DNA from: Tubulanus polymorphus
Lineage: Eukaryota > Nemertea > Palaeonemertea > Tubulaniformes > Tubulanidae
Assembly: GCF_964204645.1 (NCBI RefSeq)
Contig: NC_134035.1
Coordinates: forward strand, 6,262,501-6,326,500
DNA: 64,000 bases
Direction of reading: 5' to 3'
Shown: one piece after another, positions 49,401-60,186 of the stretch
How the letters are laid out: each line of letters begins with the position of its first letter
Position numbering within the stretch: the first letter of the stretch is position 1
Notes under the pieces: generated by a model
Databases searched by the model: none
What the model was told of the DNA's origin: nothing
The model's input: only the letters and a program-made list of their open reading frames with translations
Position numbers and translations under genes: made by a program

Positions 49401-52400
49401 ATTTTTAGTAGGAAGCCTTAGGTTAACTATGATTGTATTTGACTTGACGCGAATGCATCCGCTCGACAAATACTCCACACAGCGCTGTGGTATCGTTCGG
49501 CACTGTTGCGTCGTGACTCGGGGGAAATCGGGATTTCTTCTCGGACGAGTTTTCGTCTCTAATTTAATTAACAACAGACAACATACAACAGAGTCTTATT
49601 TGCGGCCTGTGAGATGAGAGCGATTAAACATTGATTTCTCTGAAGCCGACATCAGTATCTCACCCCCACAAGAGACCTGTTCGTCTGCGTTGAATATTTC
49701 ATGTACCAAGCGCACAATAAAACATACTTTTTATAATTTTTTTGCCATCGTTTGATAGAATCTATCTTTCTTTCATTCAGTCTCGTTAAACACAGTCGAA
49801 ATTATCGTTAGAATTTTTCATTAACTTGTCTCCTGTGAATATTTTTTGGAGACGAGAAACGTTCCCATAATGTCTTAAAGTGTGAAGAGCGATTAAAGAT
49901 TATCTATTACGTCCTCTATCTGAATATTGAGTCAGAACAGTTATCAGATGAAGTGCCAGGTCACATGAGCCAAACGCTAGGTCAAAATGTAGGCTGGGGG
50001 TATTTCAGGTCAGATGCTATAGCATAATTACGTAATTACAGTCAATTGGTAGGTCAGAAATGGGTTTATGATAGGTAAAAAATACAAGTAAATTCGTTAC
50101 GACCTCTAGTGTGACCCCGATCGACACTTGACTGAAATTCTGCCGTTCGTCGTATATACCTTTGAAGACAGTTCTTCAGAAAATGTGCCGACACATGATC
50201 GAGGAACTAACCGAGAAAATAGTGTATTTCGTCCTGTCATAATTCGTCCAAGTGGCGCTGCGAGATTAAGAGGTGATCCGATCGAGAGTGAGTCATTAGA
50301 CCAGCCGTTATTATAATCTACATTAATGAATACAAATTGATACTTAAGTGGAAAACTGTTTTGAAAACGATGATGAAAACTTGATCCATCGTTTGCGGGC
50401 AACAAAAGAATCACAAATGACGAGACGGTTAAACAATCCGTCGGTCACGCGGAGCAATCGTAGAGATTTTCTGTTTGCTAAAATTTGTCATTTCTGCCTA
50501 CAAGGAATGGGATGGCTTCAACTGTGTCCATATTATGATTTTTCATTAGATTGGTTTTGATTATACAATCTAATAGATCCATGAACACCCCGAAAACCGA
50601 ACTCAAATCCTATTTCACAGCAGGTTTCTTCCGGGCAAGCTGGAATTAGGGATTTGGAAACCATGTGGCTTTGTCGCCATCATTAATTTGGTGTTGTGGA
50701 TGTGGGGAAGCGTACAAACCAATTCGTTTCGTGCGATGATACGGATTATTCGTGATATTTTCTGAATTGTGCACCATTTCCCCACCACGGTTGCTGTCAA
50801 CAATAGTGATTAAGGCGAGATAAAATTCACTAGGCAGAATCCGCAATTCGAAAATTTGATAGCGAAATAAATACATATATTTAACCGGGGTATATACGTG
50901 CATGTTAAAATCAAGAACTAGAAGACGTGCAATTTCGGTCTAGGGCAAGAAGGGATCATCGTAAGGAATCGTATCAATACTGGATATTGCATAAATTGAT
51001 ACCAAAGGTGATGTTATTGGTGACTATTTGATAAAACAACCTGTCCTAACTATACCGACTATCAATTATCAATATTATCTCAATCAACACGTGATAAACA
51101 CGAGGGACAAAGGACACGAACCCCGATGATGATGCTGATGGTCGCGATAGTTCAGTTCGTTAACGCGCATAGTCTGATGAGAACTGGAGGCGGCTAATCT
51201 CGAACATTGTTCGATTCAAATGTATTTAACTGGTCAGGAATTGTTATTGATTTCAGCGATGTTACTGTTGTACTGTTATTGTATGTATAAATGTGTATGT
51301 GTCTAACCGGGCAACGTCAGTTCAACGACAGTTCGACTGTGGAGATGACCGCTACCTCAACCTCTGGTTGACCACAACACCACATAACTGCATTACATCA
51401 TGCGATAATAGAAACCACCTACGTACATTTCCATCGAATTCCAAGCATTTCTTACATCCACGATAGTCCAATGTATCATTGGACTCACAAAAAATTGCTC
51501 ATCACGTGTCGTCATTAAGTACGTACAATAAACGTGATCTTTTGGTTTTTGTCTTACAAGCCACCAGCGATCTGGCCAATCTGTAGATTGCGTCTGGGAG
51601 GTCAGTCTATGGAAGGTTTGAGTTGTCGCATTGAGCATAACCTAACAGATTGTCACCTAAAAGTATATTCAAGCCGGTGCCACGACCACTATTTGTGAAT
51701 TACGTATTTTTTTATAGTACGATTCGACAGTCTTACCAGCTAGAAAACTATTTATCGATTGTAAAGAATTTTAGTATTAGAAGTGTAATTGCCAAACTCC
51801 GTACCTCATTTCACCGACTGATGATAGAAAAAGGCAGACACCTGGGATTGAGTAGAGACAACAGGCTTTGTGATACGTGTAACTGTGTCGAAGATGAGCT
51901 GCACTTCATCTTAACGTGTAGCAAATTCAACGATCTCAGGAAGAAATTTGATATAGTAAGTGTTGGACGGTGTAGATGATGTAGATATAATTTTTAATGA
52001 TATAGGTTGTCAATCGGAATTGGTAAATTTGGTGAACTATATCCTTTCGGGATTAGAATATTATATTTAATTTGATGCTTGTAGTTATGTTTGTACAGTA
52101 TGGTACTTGTCTCATGCACTTTTTCTTATAAATATTTTTGTAATTCTGGTATTGTATATATGTATATATTGTTTTCTTTCTCTAGTGTTTCGGTGTTCAT
52201 TGACGATCATGTCATTTGATTATGATGAATAAACTAACTTGTAACTTGTATTTAGACACCTTTGAAAACTTTTGCATTGAAGCGTACCCAATTTCAAAGG
52301 AAAATCAAAGTGAAATTTGTGGGGCACATTCTACAAGTCACCATTTGTATACTATACATTACAACCACGAGTTGCCATCGCTTTCACCGGAGATACTCGA

Positions 52401-55400
52401 TACGTAAGAACTCGATTTGAACTAGAGGGTGAGATCTATCATCAGTGGCTATAATTCTTAGATTTATAATTCCTTCCGTCAAGGACCGCCGTGCAGCTTC
52501 CAGCTTACGTTGGTCAATAAATTCGTTAATAGTTTCTGGTATGGAATTACTGCACCACGCACGAGTTTCTAATCGTTCGATCCGCTGGGATACGACTCGC
52601 GATCGTCGCTCTGTCGCCTGCTCAATTACAAACAAATTTCCAGTCCGTGGGGATCGGCCACGCAATCAAGTATATGATGAGATTTTTGTCCGTCGAGTAC
52701 CCCGACGGGTCCAACAAGTTCTTCGTAAAACGCCAACGCATGCAAAAATGCAATTTTCTCCGTCTCTCCTCCGCGCTGCCGCGAGACGCGGCGGAGGTTA
52801 GCAATAACATCATAAAATGATAACGGTCGCGGCCATCCAGATCGGACGTCAGTGACAAGTTAGACAGTTGATCCCCGTAGTGGATCCTGCTGAAAATGAG
52901 CTGTCAGATGGGACGCAGATACCGACGAGACAGTAAACTATCTTGGTAATCTCGTCCTATCACAGTTACGCGTATAGGTTCTTATTACGGATCGACGAGC
53001 GCAGTTTTTCTCGCTCTCGCCATTTTCGATTAAGCATAAGAGCAATTTTGCTTGCGACTTATGCGATGTCGTTAACGTCATACCATACATGCATATACAT
53101 ATAAACATGTATGTACATTAATGTGTGATGAGACTGGACTCAACTGGACACATCTTATATTATTGCTGGAACATGATTGTAGCATCAACACCGCTCTCTT
53201 AAAAAAACCGAAATTAATCATTGGCTAATTTCACTACACTCGGGCTGTAGTTCCACGAAGCTTTATACGACTAAATCATATCTTTGACGTCATTGAGGTC
53301 GTCATTAGTAATTAATCATAATTTTACTGAATCGTCGATGTTATTAGGAATGAGGAGCGCTTCGTGTGCCTGATAACTCCTGTTCAATGCACTGATATAC
53401 ACCTTCATAAGCTAAGCCGAAAATTCATCCTTTAACTTCGTTACTATGGTAACAATCATGGACGCTTCTTGAAAATGTGTGCTTTAATATCGTAATTAGT
53501 TAAAAATAATTTACAACGCTGAGTGAATAGACTGAGATGGACTTAATGTAGAAACAATTTTCTATTGGAGTTAGAATGACCCAAAAAATACGATTCAAAG
53601 GTCTTGTTATTTATGTCTATTACATTCGAGCGGAATAAACTCAACAGGGAATAATTACAATATTTAGGACCCCATACCATTCAAGCGTTTAGCTTCTCAT
53701 CGCAGCGATGTCACGCGTTGAAGTACGATATTTCGATTGGTTCAATGAAATTGGCGCTGCACGGAGAGCGCGCAGTCTCCAGTATAATGGGTGGCGCCTG
53801 GTCAAAATTATCAGACATGTTGAATGTCCGATTTCGCGGCTGCACGCGCTGAAGCTACCTCTAAACATCTCATGTGTTCGGAGATATTTTAACATTTTTG
53901 AAAAATGTTTTCCAAATTATGTTTCAAGGAATGCGTTTTTGTTTGTAAGAACGTAATGGGTTTAAGGCGCTGTTGTAAGACGCCATGTTGATGGTGAAAA
54001 CATTCCTTTTCTTCACGAAAACCGTTCGCAAACATCCCGAATCATGTCTCAATTATTCGTGCTACGGCCGGCGGCGAAATTTAGAAGGATTCTTGTCGGG
54101 GATTATTACATTTTCTCGATATTCAATTTCGGGGCGACCGTCACCGCGTATTTGTGTGTTCGGCACAGCGAAACGAAGACGAAACGCCGAGTGAAAGCTG
54201 GATGGAACTCCAGTCGGTCGAGCTCCATCGACGTTGCATTCAACAGATATCGGAGCCAGTAACAGAGTTCCTGCAACAGGAAATTGAATCCAGCCGCAGA
54301 AATTGGTTGCGGTTAAAATGTCAGGATCAACTTCTCTTTCTCTGCGCCGCCGAGCAGTTCTCTCCGTCCAAGACATTTGTCGTTAATCTGTAATCGCACT
54401 GTACATAGAGCTGGGTTTTAATTAATTCCAGTCTCTCCCTCGGCAATTTCGTCCTTTTCCCCTCCCCAAATATAGAAATTCCAGTGTTTTATTTTACGAA
54501 ATCTTTCACGCGCAGAGAAGCTTAGAGATCTTAGTGAACGAAATTTCCTCGTCCAATTAGAATTCCCGACGATTTAGAAAAAAAGCTCAACATTATTCGG
54601 AATTGTTGACACGAGTTAAAAATAGTTATAACCCGATTTAACCTAAGAAACAAACCTAAGAATATGCCTACCAATCACCGTGGAACTGGATTCAGGTGCT
54701 TTGTCTTTCAATGGGAAATTTTCGCATTCAGTCCAGCTTGTTGATGTATCTTGGGAAGCCACATTTGTAACGCTATACTTCATTTTTTAGCCTCTCGTTC
54801 ATCATGTATTTTATGCTCTCGCGAGATGTGCTTATGCGATTTGCGATCGCCTTATCGAATTCTGTCCAACTCAGTAAATTGATAGGTCCATAACCGATGG
54901 TCAACTGGCTCCAATATAACACAGGCCAAACGGGAAAATATTTCAGTTTTACATACGTATACTCTTAGACTACACGTCATGTAAGAATTTGATTAGGAAT
55001 TCCTTGTTCAGGACACCGTTACAAGTTTTTCATAAAACTGGATTCAGTTCCACTGATGTAGTGAGTCGAGTAAACTATGAGTTACAATTAGTTCATTTCA
55101 ACGAGTTAGCTCTCGGCCTCTATAAACATCGATGTTTTATCACCATGCTGAAAAATCCGATCATCCACACTTCAGGCCTATCCTATGGTGATCGTCGAGG
55201 GATTGGTTGGAACAGACATCCGATTAATACCCATACTGGATTTATAATTTGCTTTTTTATGAGGTCATATCAAATCTATTTGACCATTTAGCCTTCTGAT
55301 GCAACAGGATGCATATTGTCTGCATGCAACAGTGATGTGATGTGATGCAGTGATATATGCGTAGTTTACTATCTGCTTCACGGTTGACCGGTTACTGCTA

Positions 55401-58400
55401 ATGATATAACCAGCGACCACGACATTCCATCACAGCGTAGCAGGTTTTATCACCGGTTTATTAGTGACCACTCAGGTTCGGTGTGATGTGATCAGTCGTA
55501 ACAAATACATGTATCTCTGCAGATTGACCCTTCTCGGCTTCCAACTGTCTTAGATCGTACGTGAGGAAAAAAGCAAAGAGGTTAATCGAATGAATAGAGG
55601 CCGCGTGAAGGTTGTTTTTGATCTACTTGTCTTAATAACATCTGTCACTATAGCGGTAGTTGTTTGATCGGCGTATGGATGGCTGTGGATGGCTGTGGGC
55701 GGCAGTAGAGGCAGTGGATGGCTGTGGACGGCAGTGGTCGATGGCTGTGGATGGCAGTGGATGGCTGAGGACGGTAGTGGAGGCAGTATGGCTGTGGACG
55801 GCAGTGGACTACAAGCGGGCGTATGCAGACTTACCGCGCGTGACAACAAAAAAGAGACTCTGACTTCACTAACCTTTCACATATACAAGGAAACGACCGG
55901 TGATAAATATAAGTTAGGGTTCCTCATGAATCAGTGTTCGAAGCGAATCAGAAATATATATAGTCCTATTGTGCCTAAAAGTGCCCAATCGCATCGATTA
56001 AAACTAAAACTAAATTTCATAAAGTAGGCTTGCTGTGACATACTAGCGCATGGTCACCGTGTGAGGGACTATAATACCAGCCTTTGAGCAGTAGTGATAA
56101 GATACCTTTGGTCGAAATTATACTAGAGGCTGATGGACATTGGGACTAGGGGGGGGGGGGGGGTCATCATATTCCAGTTTAAAATATTCGTAAGTGAAAA
56201 TGATTCCGCTATGGAAAATAATTCGTATTCAGACTATGTTTTTGAGTAAAAATAATTCCATCTCCATCGAAATATTTTTTTATGGCTAAAATATCTTTGT
56301 TGTAAAAATGAGTTCGTGTTTTCCCACTAGCGCGAGCTAATCGATGCGTGCTACAACTAGGGAACATGTAAATTATAGTGTATATATGTAGTGTGTTGAC
56401 TAAAAGATTTCTTAGGTTTTGGATCCTATGGCTACAGCAGCTTGCTGTTATTGTATGCTTGTATTGCTATTTTGGTCAGATGTGGTGGTGTATATAAAAT
56501 GCAGAAGATAGTTGGTTTCCCTTTTAGGTGTATAGCCAGGCTATTAAACTAGACCTTACCCAAAAAATATTTATTTTTACATGGACAGGATGATGACGGA
56601 GGTCAATCAAGAGCCCTAACTTTTGACTGTGCAATATTTTGGATATTTTTGTTCCTAGTTTCACATTAACTTTATTCATGAACGTTGCCGATGACAGCAC
56701 CGCCATCCCACCATACCTAGTGGACGTAAAGTTCACAGGGGCTCTTGACGACATTTTGGGATTCAAAACCTAATTATTACCCACATGCTCTGACTGACGT
56801 GTCCATGAGGGCCCTACGGTAGAGTATCGATATTGCATTAGCCCCATTTAGTATTAATGCGAGGACTATACTCTTGGCTAGCAGCAGCAGCAGCGGCGGC
56901 GGCGGCGGCGGCAGCGGCAGCAGCAGCAGCAGTAGCAGACTAACTGCTACCACGAGCGCGCGCAAGAGCGGAAAACCCGAAATTATTTTCTACACTGCAA
57001 AATATTTTAGTCATTGGAATATTATGGAATTCCTCAAGGGCCACACGACTTACGAGTTACGTTTGACGAATTACGAGTTACGTTTTCATATGGCCCTTGA
57101 GGAATTCCATAGAATATACTTTAAAGGAAGGACATTTTCATACTTAGATTATTTTCTACTTACGAATATTTTTAACGTGATTATTTTTCATTATGGATTT
57201 ATTTTTACTGATCGTAAATATTTCGAAGGCGATATATTTTAACATAGTGACATTATTGTTATGTACTTTTTTTGAACGCGATTTATCTTTCATAGCGGAT
57301 TATTTTTCGATGGAATTCATTCTTTATCACGAAATTATTTTCACTGATCGATGGAAATTTATTCTTTTATGACGAAATTACTTTTTATCGAAATATAGTT
57401 TTATGGTCCTGGAATATAATTTACTTGATTTGAAATTTGTGAAAAAATGATGAGTTTTCGATAAGATCTACGTTACTGTTTACAACATGAAAATGTATCG
57501 ATTTTTTCAAGAGATCATCCTCTATTTTTCTCTGAACCTGTTGAAATGCGTTATACAGCAGTAACGAACCTGGGAGTTGTCTGCAGGTACGTCAATAAGA
57601 TCACTCAACCTAGCGATGGGTGCCCTTCGGCCAAACAAGCGGGTTTTGACAAAACGTGATTGCTTCTACATGAAACAAATCAACAATGCTAATACATAAG
57701 TTTTATGTTATCATCAATCAAAACATAGGATAACCATAACACACCCTCGCAGAACTCCAGGGGCCGGCTTTATAGACTATAGTAACCTGGGGCTAACTTA
57801 ATTCACTTTCAATTGAGTTAACCCCCGGGTTAAAGGTAGTTTATAAAACAGGTAGTTTATAAATGCAGTTTATAAAACCGGGCCCAGGTGCCATGACCGT
57901 GGCGGCTATCCGTGGCTATTGTAGTCAATCTGTGTGAAAATGAACACTTACATAAACAGGCGTTTTTTACAAATCGTTTCAGAAGACCCTCGCATTTTCG
58001 TCGTATGTGACCTCTATGATTCTCACATGAACACTTAAACAAGCCGTATGGTCTTATGTTCTCATAGGCCTGGATGCATTCACCCCTAGAAAGTAGATAA
58101 ATATCATATCATTAGAATTGATGAAATCCGAATTGAATAAAACCTGAATTCATTTTTTACGCTGCAAACGTATTTTAAAGGAAGGCGATTCGTTTAATGT
58201 AAGTTTTGCATTATGAGACCCAGGGAAAAGTCAACATAAACTTTTAAAATTATTTACACGTCTTGGTCTTTGAGAGCAGTTACGGGTATTGTCTGTAGAT
58301 TTGTGGAGATATTATGTATCGAATAAAACAAAAATATGATGCCGAAATCAAAGCAGATATCGAAGTAGAAGGTCGGATCGAATAAGTCAGGCGCAATGAA

Positions 58401-60186
58401 GAAAGTGATTGAGGCCAAAACCAAAAGATAACCGTACCTGCTTTCAGCGTAACATCTGCCACGCCTCACTTTACACGCTTGTCTGAATTGTCTGAGGTCT
58501 TGACCGCATTCATCATCCGATAGACACTCTTTCCGAAGGGCCACGCAACTAGGTCCCGAATCACGTGAACGTTTCTCCATGGTCGGCTCCCAAAGTTCGA
58601 CGTTGTAATCGTCACCGTCCTCGTCCAGCGATCTGATCAGAACTTCATCTTTACCTATATGACAATCGATTAAACAACACGGTGCTGTTATATATTTCAT
58701 CAAATCAAATTCGATTTGCAACTCACTATACGGACCCATTTAGACCGGTCTAACTAGTTGTCCTGTGAACGCGGCTTATTTAAAAAGCTTCGAGGGGTAA
58801 CGCTCCAAAAGTTTGGGTTCATGAAATTCAGGTGGTGAAGGTTGATGAAGTTTGTGATCGAAAATGTTTGAAATTTATGCGCATACATAATTTTGATTAA
58901 GCTGTAACTTATGAAATTAGGGGTGGATATCATTTTTGGAAATCAACCCCGATAGGAGGATAGTTTCAAACAAACATTTTCCGGGATCTGAAGGCAATTT
59001 TAGCGTTGATCTAAAAGTGTTGCATCGCCAAATAGATGGCTTTATGGGTTTTTTATATCCATTCTTGACACTTCTTTTCAGTGGGCTACCTGGAAATTGT
59101 ATGCCCGAGCGGCATTTCAATGATAATCCCAGTGTATAACGCGCTTGCCCCTTAAGACAGTAACATCGGCCACGGACAGTGTCGAAGTTTGTGAGAAGCG
59201 ATGTAAATAAAATGTTGGTGCTCTAGGCGCACACGAAGTATACACCGACTATATTATTTATTGTTCTGGTGATATATAAAATAATGTTTACACAAGTTGA
59301 CATTTAACATCAAAGACAGTCTCAATGTGTCTTGCCCCAGGTATTGACAATCCCTGGATAGGTACATATATCAGGTTGAGAGGCTTTACAGGGCTTTGTC
59401 TCATCCCCTTTCTAGTATTCACCACGCATAAATAGTATATACCTGCTGCCGTATAGTTGCAGCTTAACCTGGTTGAACGATAGGGTTAAAAAGGCCAGAA
59501 ATAACTAATTCATCTTCGATCATTTTTTTCTAGCGAGATTATGCTTGTATGTGTGATCAGTACGGTCAGCCCAACCCCGACACGGACACGGTTCACAACT
59601 CACGTACCTTCTTGATATATTTCGCCGCACGGATGTAGAAATACGTTATCTTTAAACGTTTCACAATCGGCATATCTATTCATATCGTGAGGACAATCAC
59701 AGTTCCTCAAATATTCGTGTTTAACTAGTTCTCTCAGCACAGAGCGACAGTGGTCTATACGAGTTGCTGTACATCGCAGTTTACCTGTGTGAAACAAAAA
59801 TACACCATCAAACTGGTCTAAATCTAAGCCTTCACGGCGAAACTGAGCCTGCGGACCCAGTTATTCGTAACCTTATTTTGACAGAAAACCCAGTATTGCA
59901 CCTCGATCCACTCGTCCAAAAGGGACCCTAAGCCATCAGACCAGTTTTCAGTGAGTTCGGCTCGAGAACGGGTCTGATAATGTTCTTAAACATTGACTAC
60001 GCAACTTGGGCCTGGTTTTATCCTATATAATTACTTAAAGGTTCTTACCGGAATCTCCACATAAAGTTGGCACTGATTGTAAAAGTGATTTACACTTGTT
60101 GTCTTTTAGGCAAGTTTCATTAGCAGTTAAACAATCTTCGGCGCGAATGAGATTCAATGCAGACACAAACACTAAAACAGACAGCC
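38159..60186 (-). CDS. GDNF-family-receptor-alpha-like GPI-anchored receptor
   Basis: Thirteen minus-strand exons were read: 60049-60186, 59608-59784, 58438-58654, 57952-58085, 48737-48928, 46879-47200, 45597-45802, 45213-45332, 40289-40409, 40003-40104, 39437-39567, 38540-38629 and 38159-38434. All joins agree in phase except 45213 (ends phase 1) to 40289 (begins phase 0), so one exon between 40.4 and 45.2 kb is missing from my list. The ATG exon upstream of 60186 is also unseen. About 740 residues are visible: the end of a signal peptide, four GFR-alpha cysteine-rich domains, linkers, and a hydrophobic tail ending at the stop that fits a GPI signal. It would bind a secreted ligand at the cell surface and need a partner kinase such as Ret. 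The partner is inferred from the family. Confidence 0.8.
41990..42352. mobile_element. MITE with CCAAAACG-type palindromic core
   Basis: Several inverted copies of GGCGCGCCAAA and GCGTTTTGGC lie in the core, as in the 17.1-kb MITE. The right end TGACCCGATTCAGGCAC resembles the shared family end. The left end is poorly kept. Confidence 0.45.
42850..43177 (+). mobile_element. LINE 3' end with (AATCGT)n tail
   Basis: The open frame DVAALTVAHILKNPTVNFAK, then FIKTGLDVYRSLQ and a stop, looks like the last residues of a LINE protein. A 3' UTR follows, with a duplicated ATAGTATTGTAAATAGTTGA block and a terminal (AATCGT) repeat at 43151-43177. It is 5'-truncated. Confidence 0.55.
45213..45332 (-). 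other. Second linker exon of the receptor
   Basis: A 120-base phase 1 to 1 exon without cysteine (STIVYHETTPATLLKDDKEM). Like the first linker it could be skipped in frame. The exon that should follow it, changing phase 1 to 0, was not found. Confidence 0.5.
45597..47200 (-). other. GFR-alpha domains 3 and 4 (two exons)
   Basis: Exon 46879-47200 carries all of domain 3 (SECYDAFGECNKDYLCRRKM to FCTCAKGDVKCESLRSVLQ) and the start of domain 4 (TCVAVVRKCQADEIC). It joins in phase 2 to 45597-45802 (HTDSKTGRCIHGNHLCRDAV, NCSCSGISQE, LQEKLQKNKC). These two line up best with domains 2 and 3 of vertebrate GFR-alpha, the ligand-binding core. Confidence 0.85.
48737..48928 (-). other. Linker exon between receptor domains
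   Basis: A phase 1 to 1 exon of 192 bases, without cysteine, rich in Glu, Val, Pro and Thr (VVPDETLVEEEEDTRIKVVD). It separates domain 2 from domain 3 and is flanked by introns of about 9 kb and 1.5 kb. It could be skipped without breaking the frame. Confidence 0.6.
51690..52250 (+). mobile_element. LINE reverse-transcriptase C-terminal relic and 3' UTR
   Basis: The frame 51700-51979 reads SIRSVIAKLRTSFHRLMIEK, then GRHLGLSRDNRLCDTCNCVE and DELHFILTCSKFNDLRKKF. This is the zinc-knuckle-like C-terminal end of many non-LTR retrotransposon proteins. The 3' UTR follows to about 52250, where GAATAAACTAACTTGTAACT ends it. It is 5'-truncated and antisense to the host gene. Confidence 0.75.
52384..52665 (-). 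other. Unassigned open frame in a receptor intron
   Basis: A 93-codon minus-strand frame with charged, helical composition (ERRSRVVSQRIERLETRAWC, IDQRKLEAARRSLTEGIINL). Overlapping frames on both strands are also open (to 52858 and 52445-52801), so the openness may simply reflect base composition. No splice signals or family were recognised. Confidence 0.15.
55675..55808 (+). repeat. GC-rich minisatellite
   Basis: Irregular tandem copies of GATGGCTGTGGA and GGCGGCAGTGGA-like units of 12-18 bases. Open frames over it are simple products of the repeat. Confidence 0.75.
56115..57420. repeat. Dispersed repeat, copy B
   Basis: The part from 56150 to about 56740 matches copy A at 31.73-32.56 kb, including GGTTTCCCTTTTAGGTGTAT and CCTTACCCAAAAAATATTTA. 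It starts next to AGAGGCTGATGGACAT and a 16-base G run. A (CAG/CGG)n tract at 56880-56938 and later copies of the ACGAATATTTTT motif lie further along. The right end is uncertain. Confidence 0.55.
57024..57110. repeat. 20-bp perfect hairpin with a duplicated loop
   Basis: ATGGAATTCCTCAAGGGCCA at 57024-57043 is perfectly inverted at 57091-57110. The 47-base loop is itself a direct repeat of an ATTACGAGTTACGTTT-type unit. Confidence 0.7.
57952..58654 (-). other. GFR-alpha domain 2 (two exons, extra domain)
   Basis: Exon 58438-58654 opens with an acidic linker (SLDEDGDDYNVELWEP), then SCVALRKECLSDDECGQDL. It joins in phase 2 to 57952-58085 (ECIQAYENIRPYGLFKCSCE, then KCEGLLKRFVKNAC). Vertebrate GFR-alpha 1-3 have three such domains, so this is one more than the classical receptors. 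The first of the two frames could be misread as running on to 58254, but that extension is intron. Confidence 0.75.
59608..60186 (-). other. GFR-alpha domain 1 (two exons)
   Basis: Exon 60049-60186 holds the end of the signal peptide (LSVLVFVSALNLIRA) and the domain start EDCLTANETCLKDNKCKSLL. Exon 59608-59784 continues KLRCTATRIDHCRSVLREL and NCDCPHDMNRYADC. The cysteine spacing, with the CxC near the end, is the GDNF/GAS1 domain pattern. Confidence 0.8.

Larger units (their letters stand above)
49017..57951. other. 9-kb receptor intron with repeats
   Basis: No receptor exon is required here because the flanking exons join in phase. It contains a LINE relic (51.7-52.25 kb), a minisatellite (55.68-55.81 kb), dispersed-repeat copy B (56.12-57.42 kb) and a hairpin at 57.02-57.11 kb. 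The overlapping frames at 52.38-52.86 kb and 53.98-54.39 kb remain unassigned. Confidence 0.5.

Noticed and set aside
53985-54393. Overlapping open frames on both strands in a slightly GC-richer patch
   Set aside because: All frames are equally open, and none shows a domain or splice pattern. I treat them as composition effects.
55660-56027. Glycine/tryptophan-rich frames
   Set aside because: They are produced by the minisatellite at 55675-55808.
58254-58437. Extension of the receptor frame beyond 58438
   Set aside because: The GTACGG donor at 58432-58437 gives the correct phase to the next domain half. The extension is hydrophobic, low-quality sequence.
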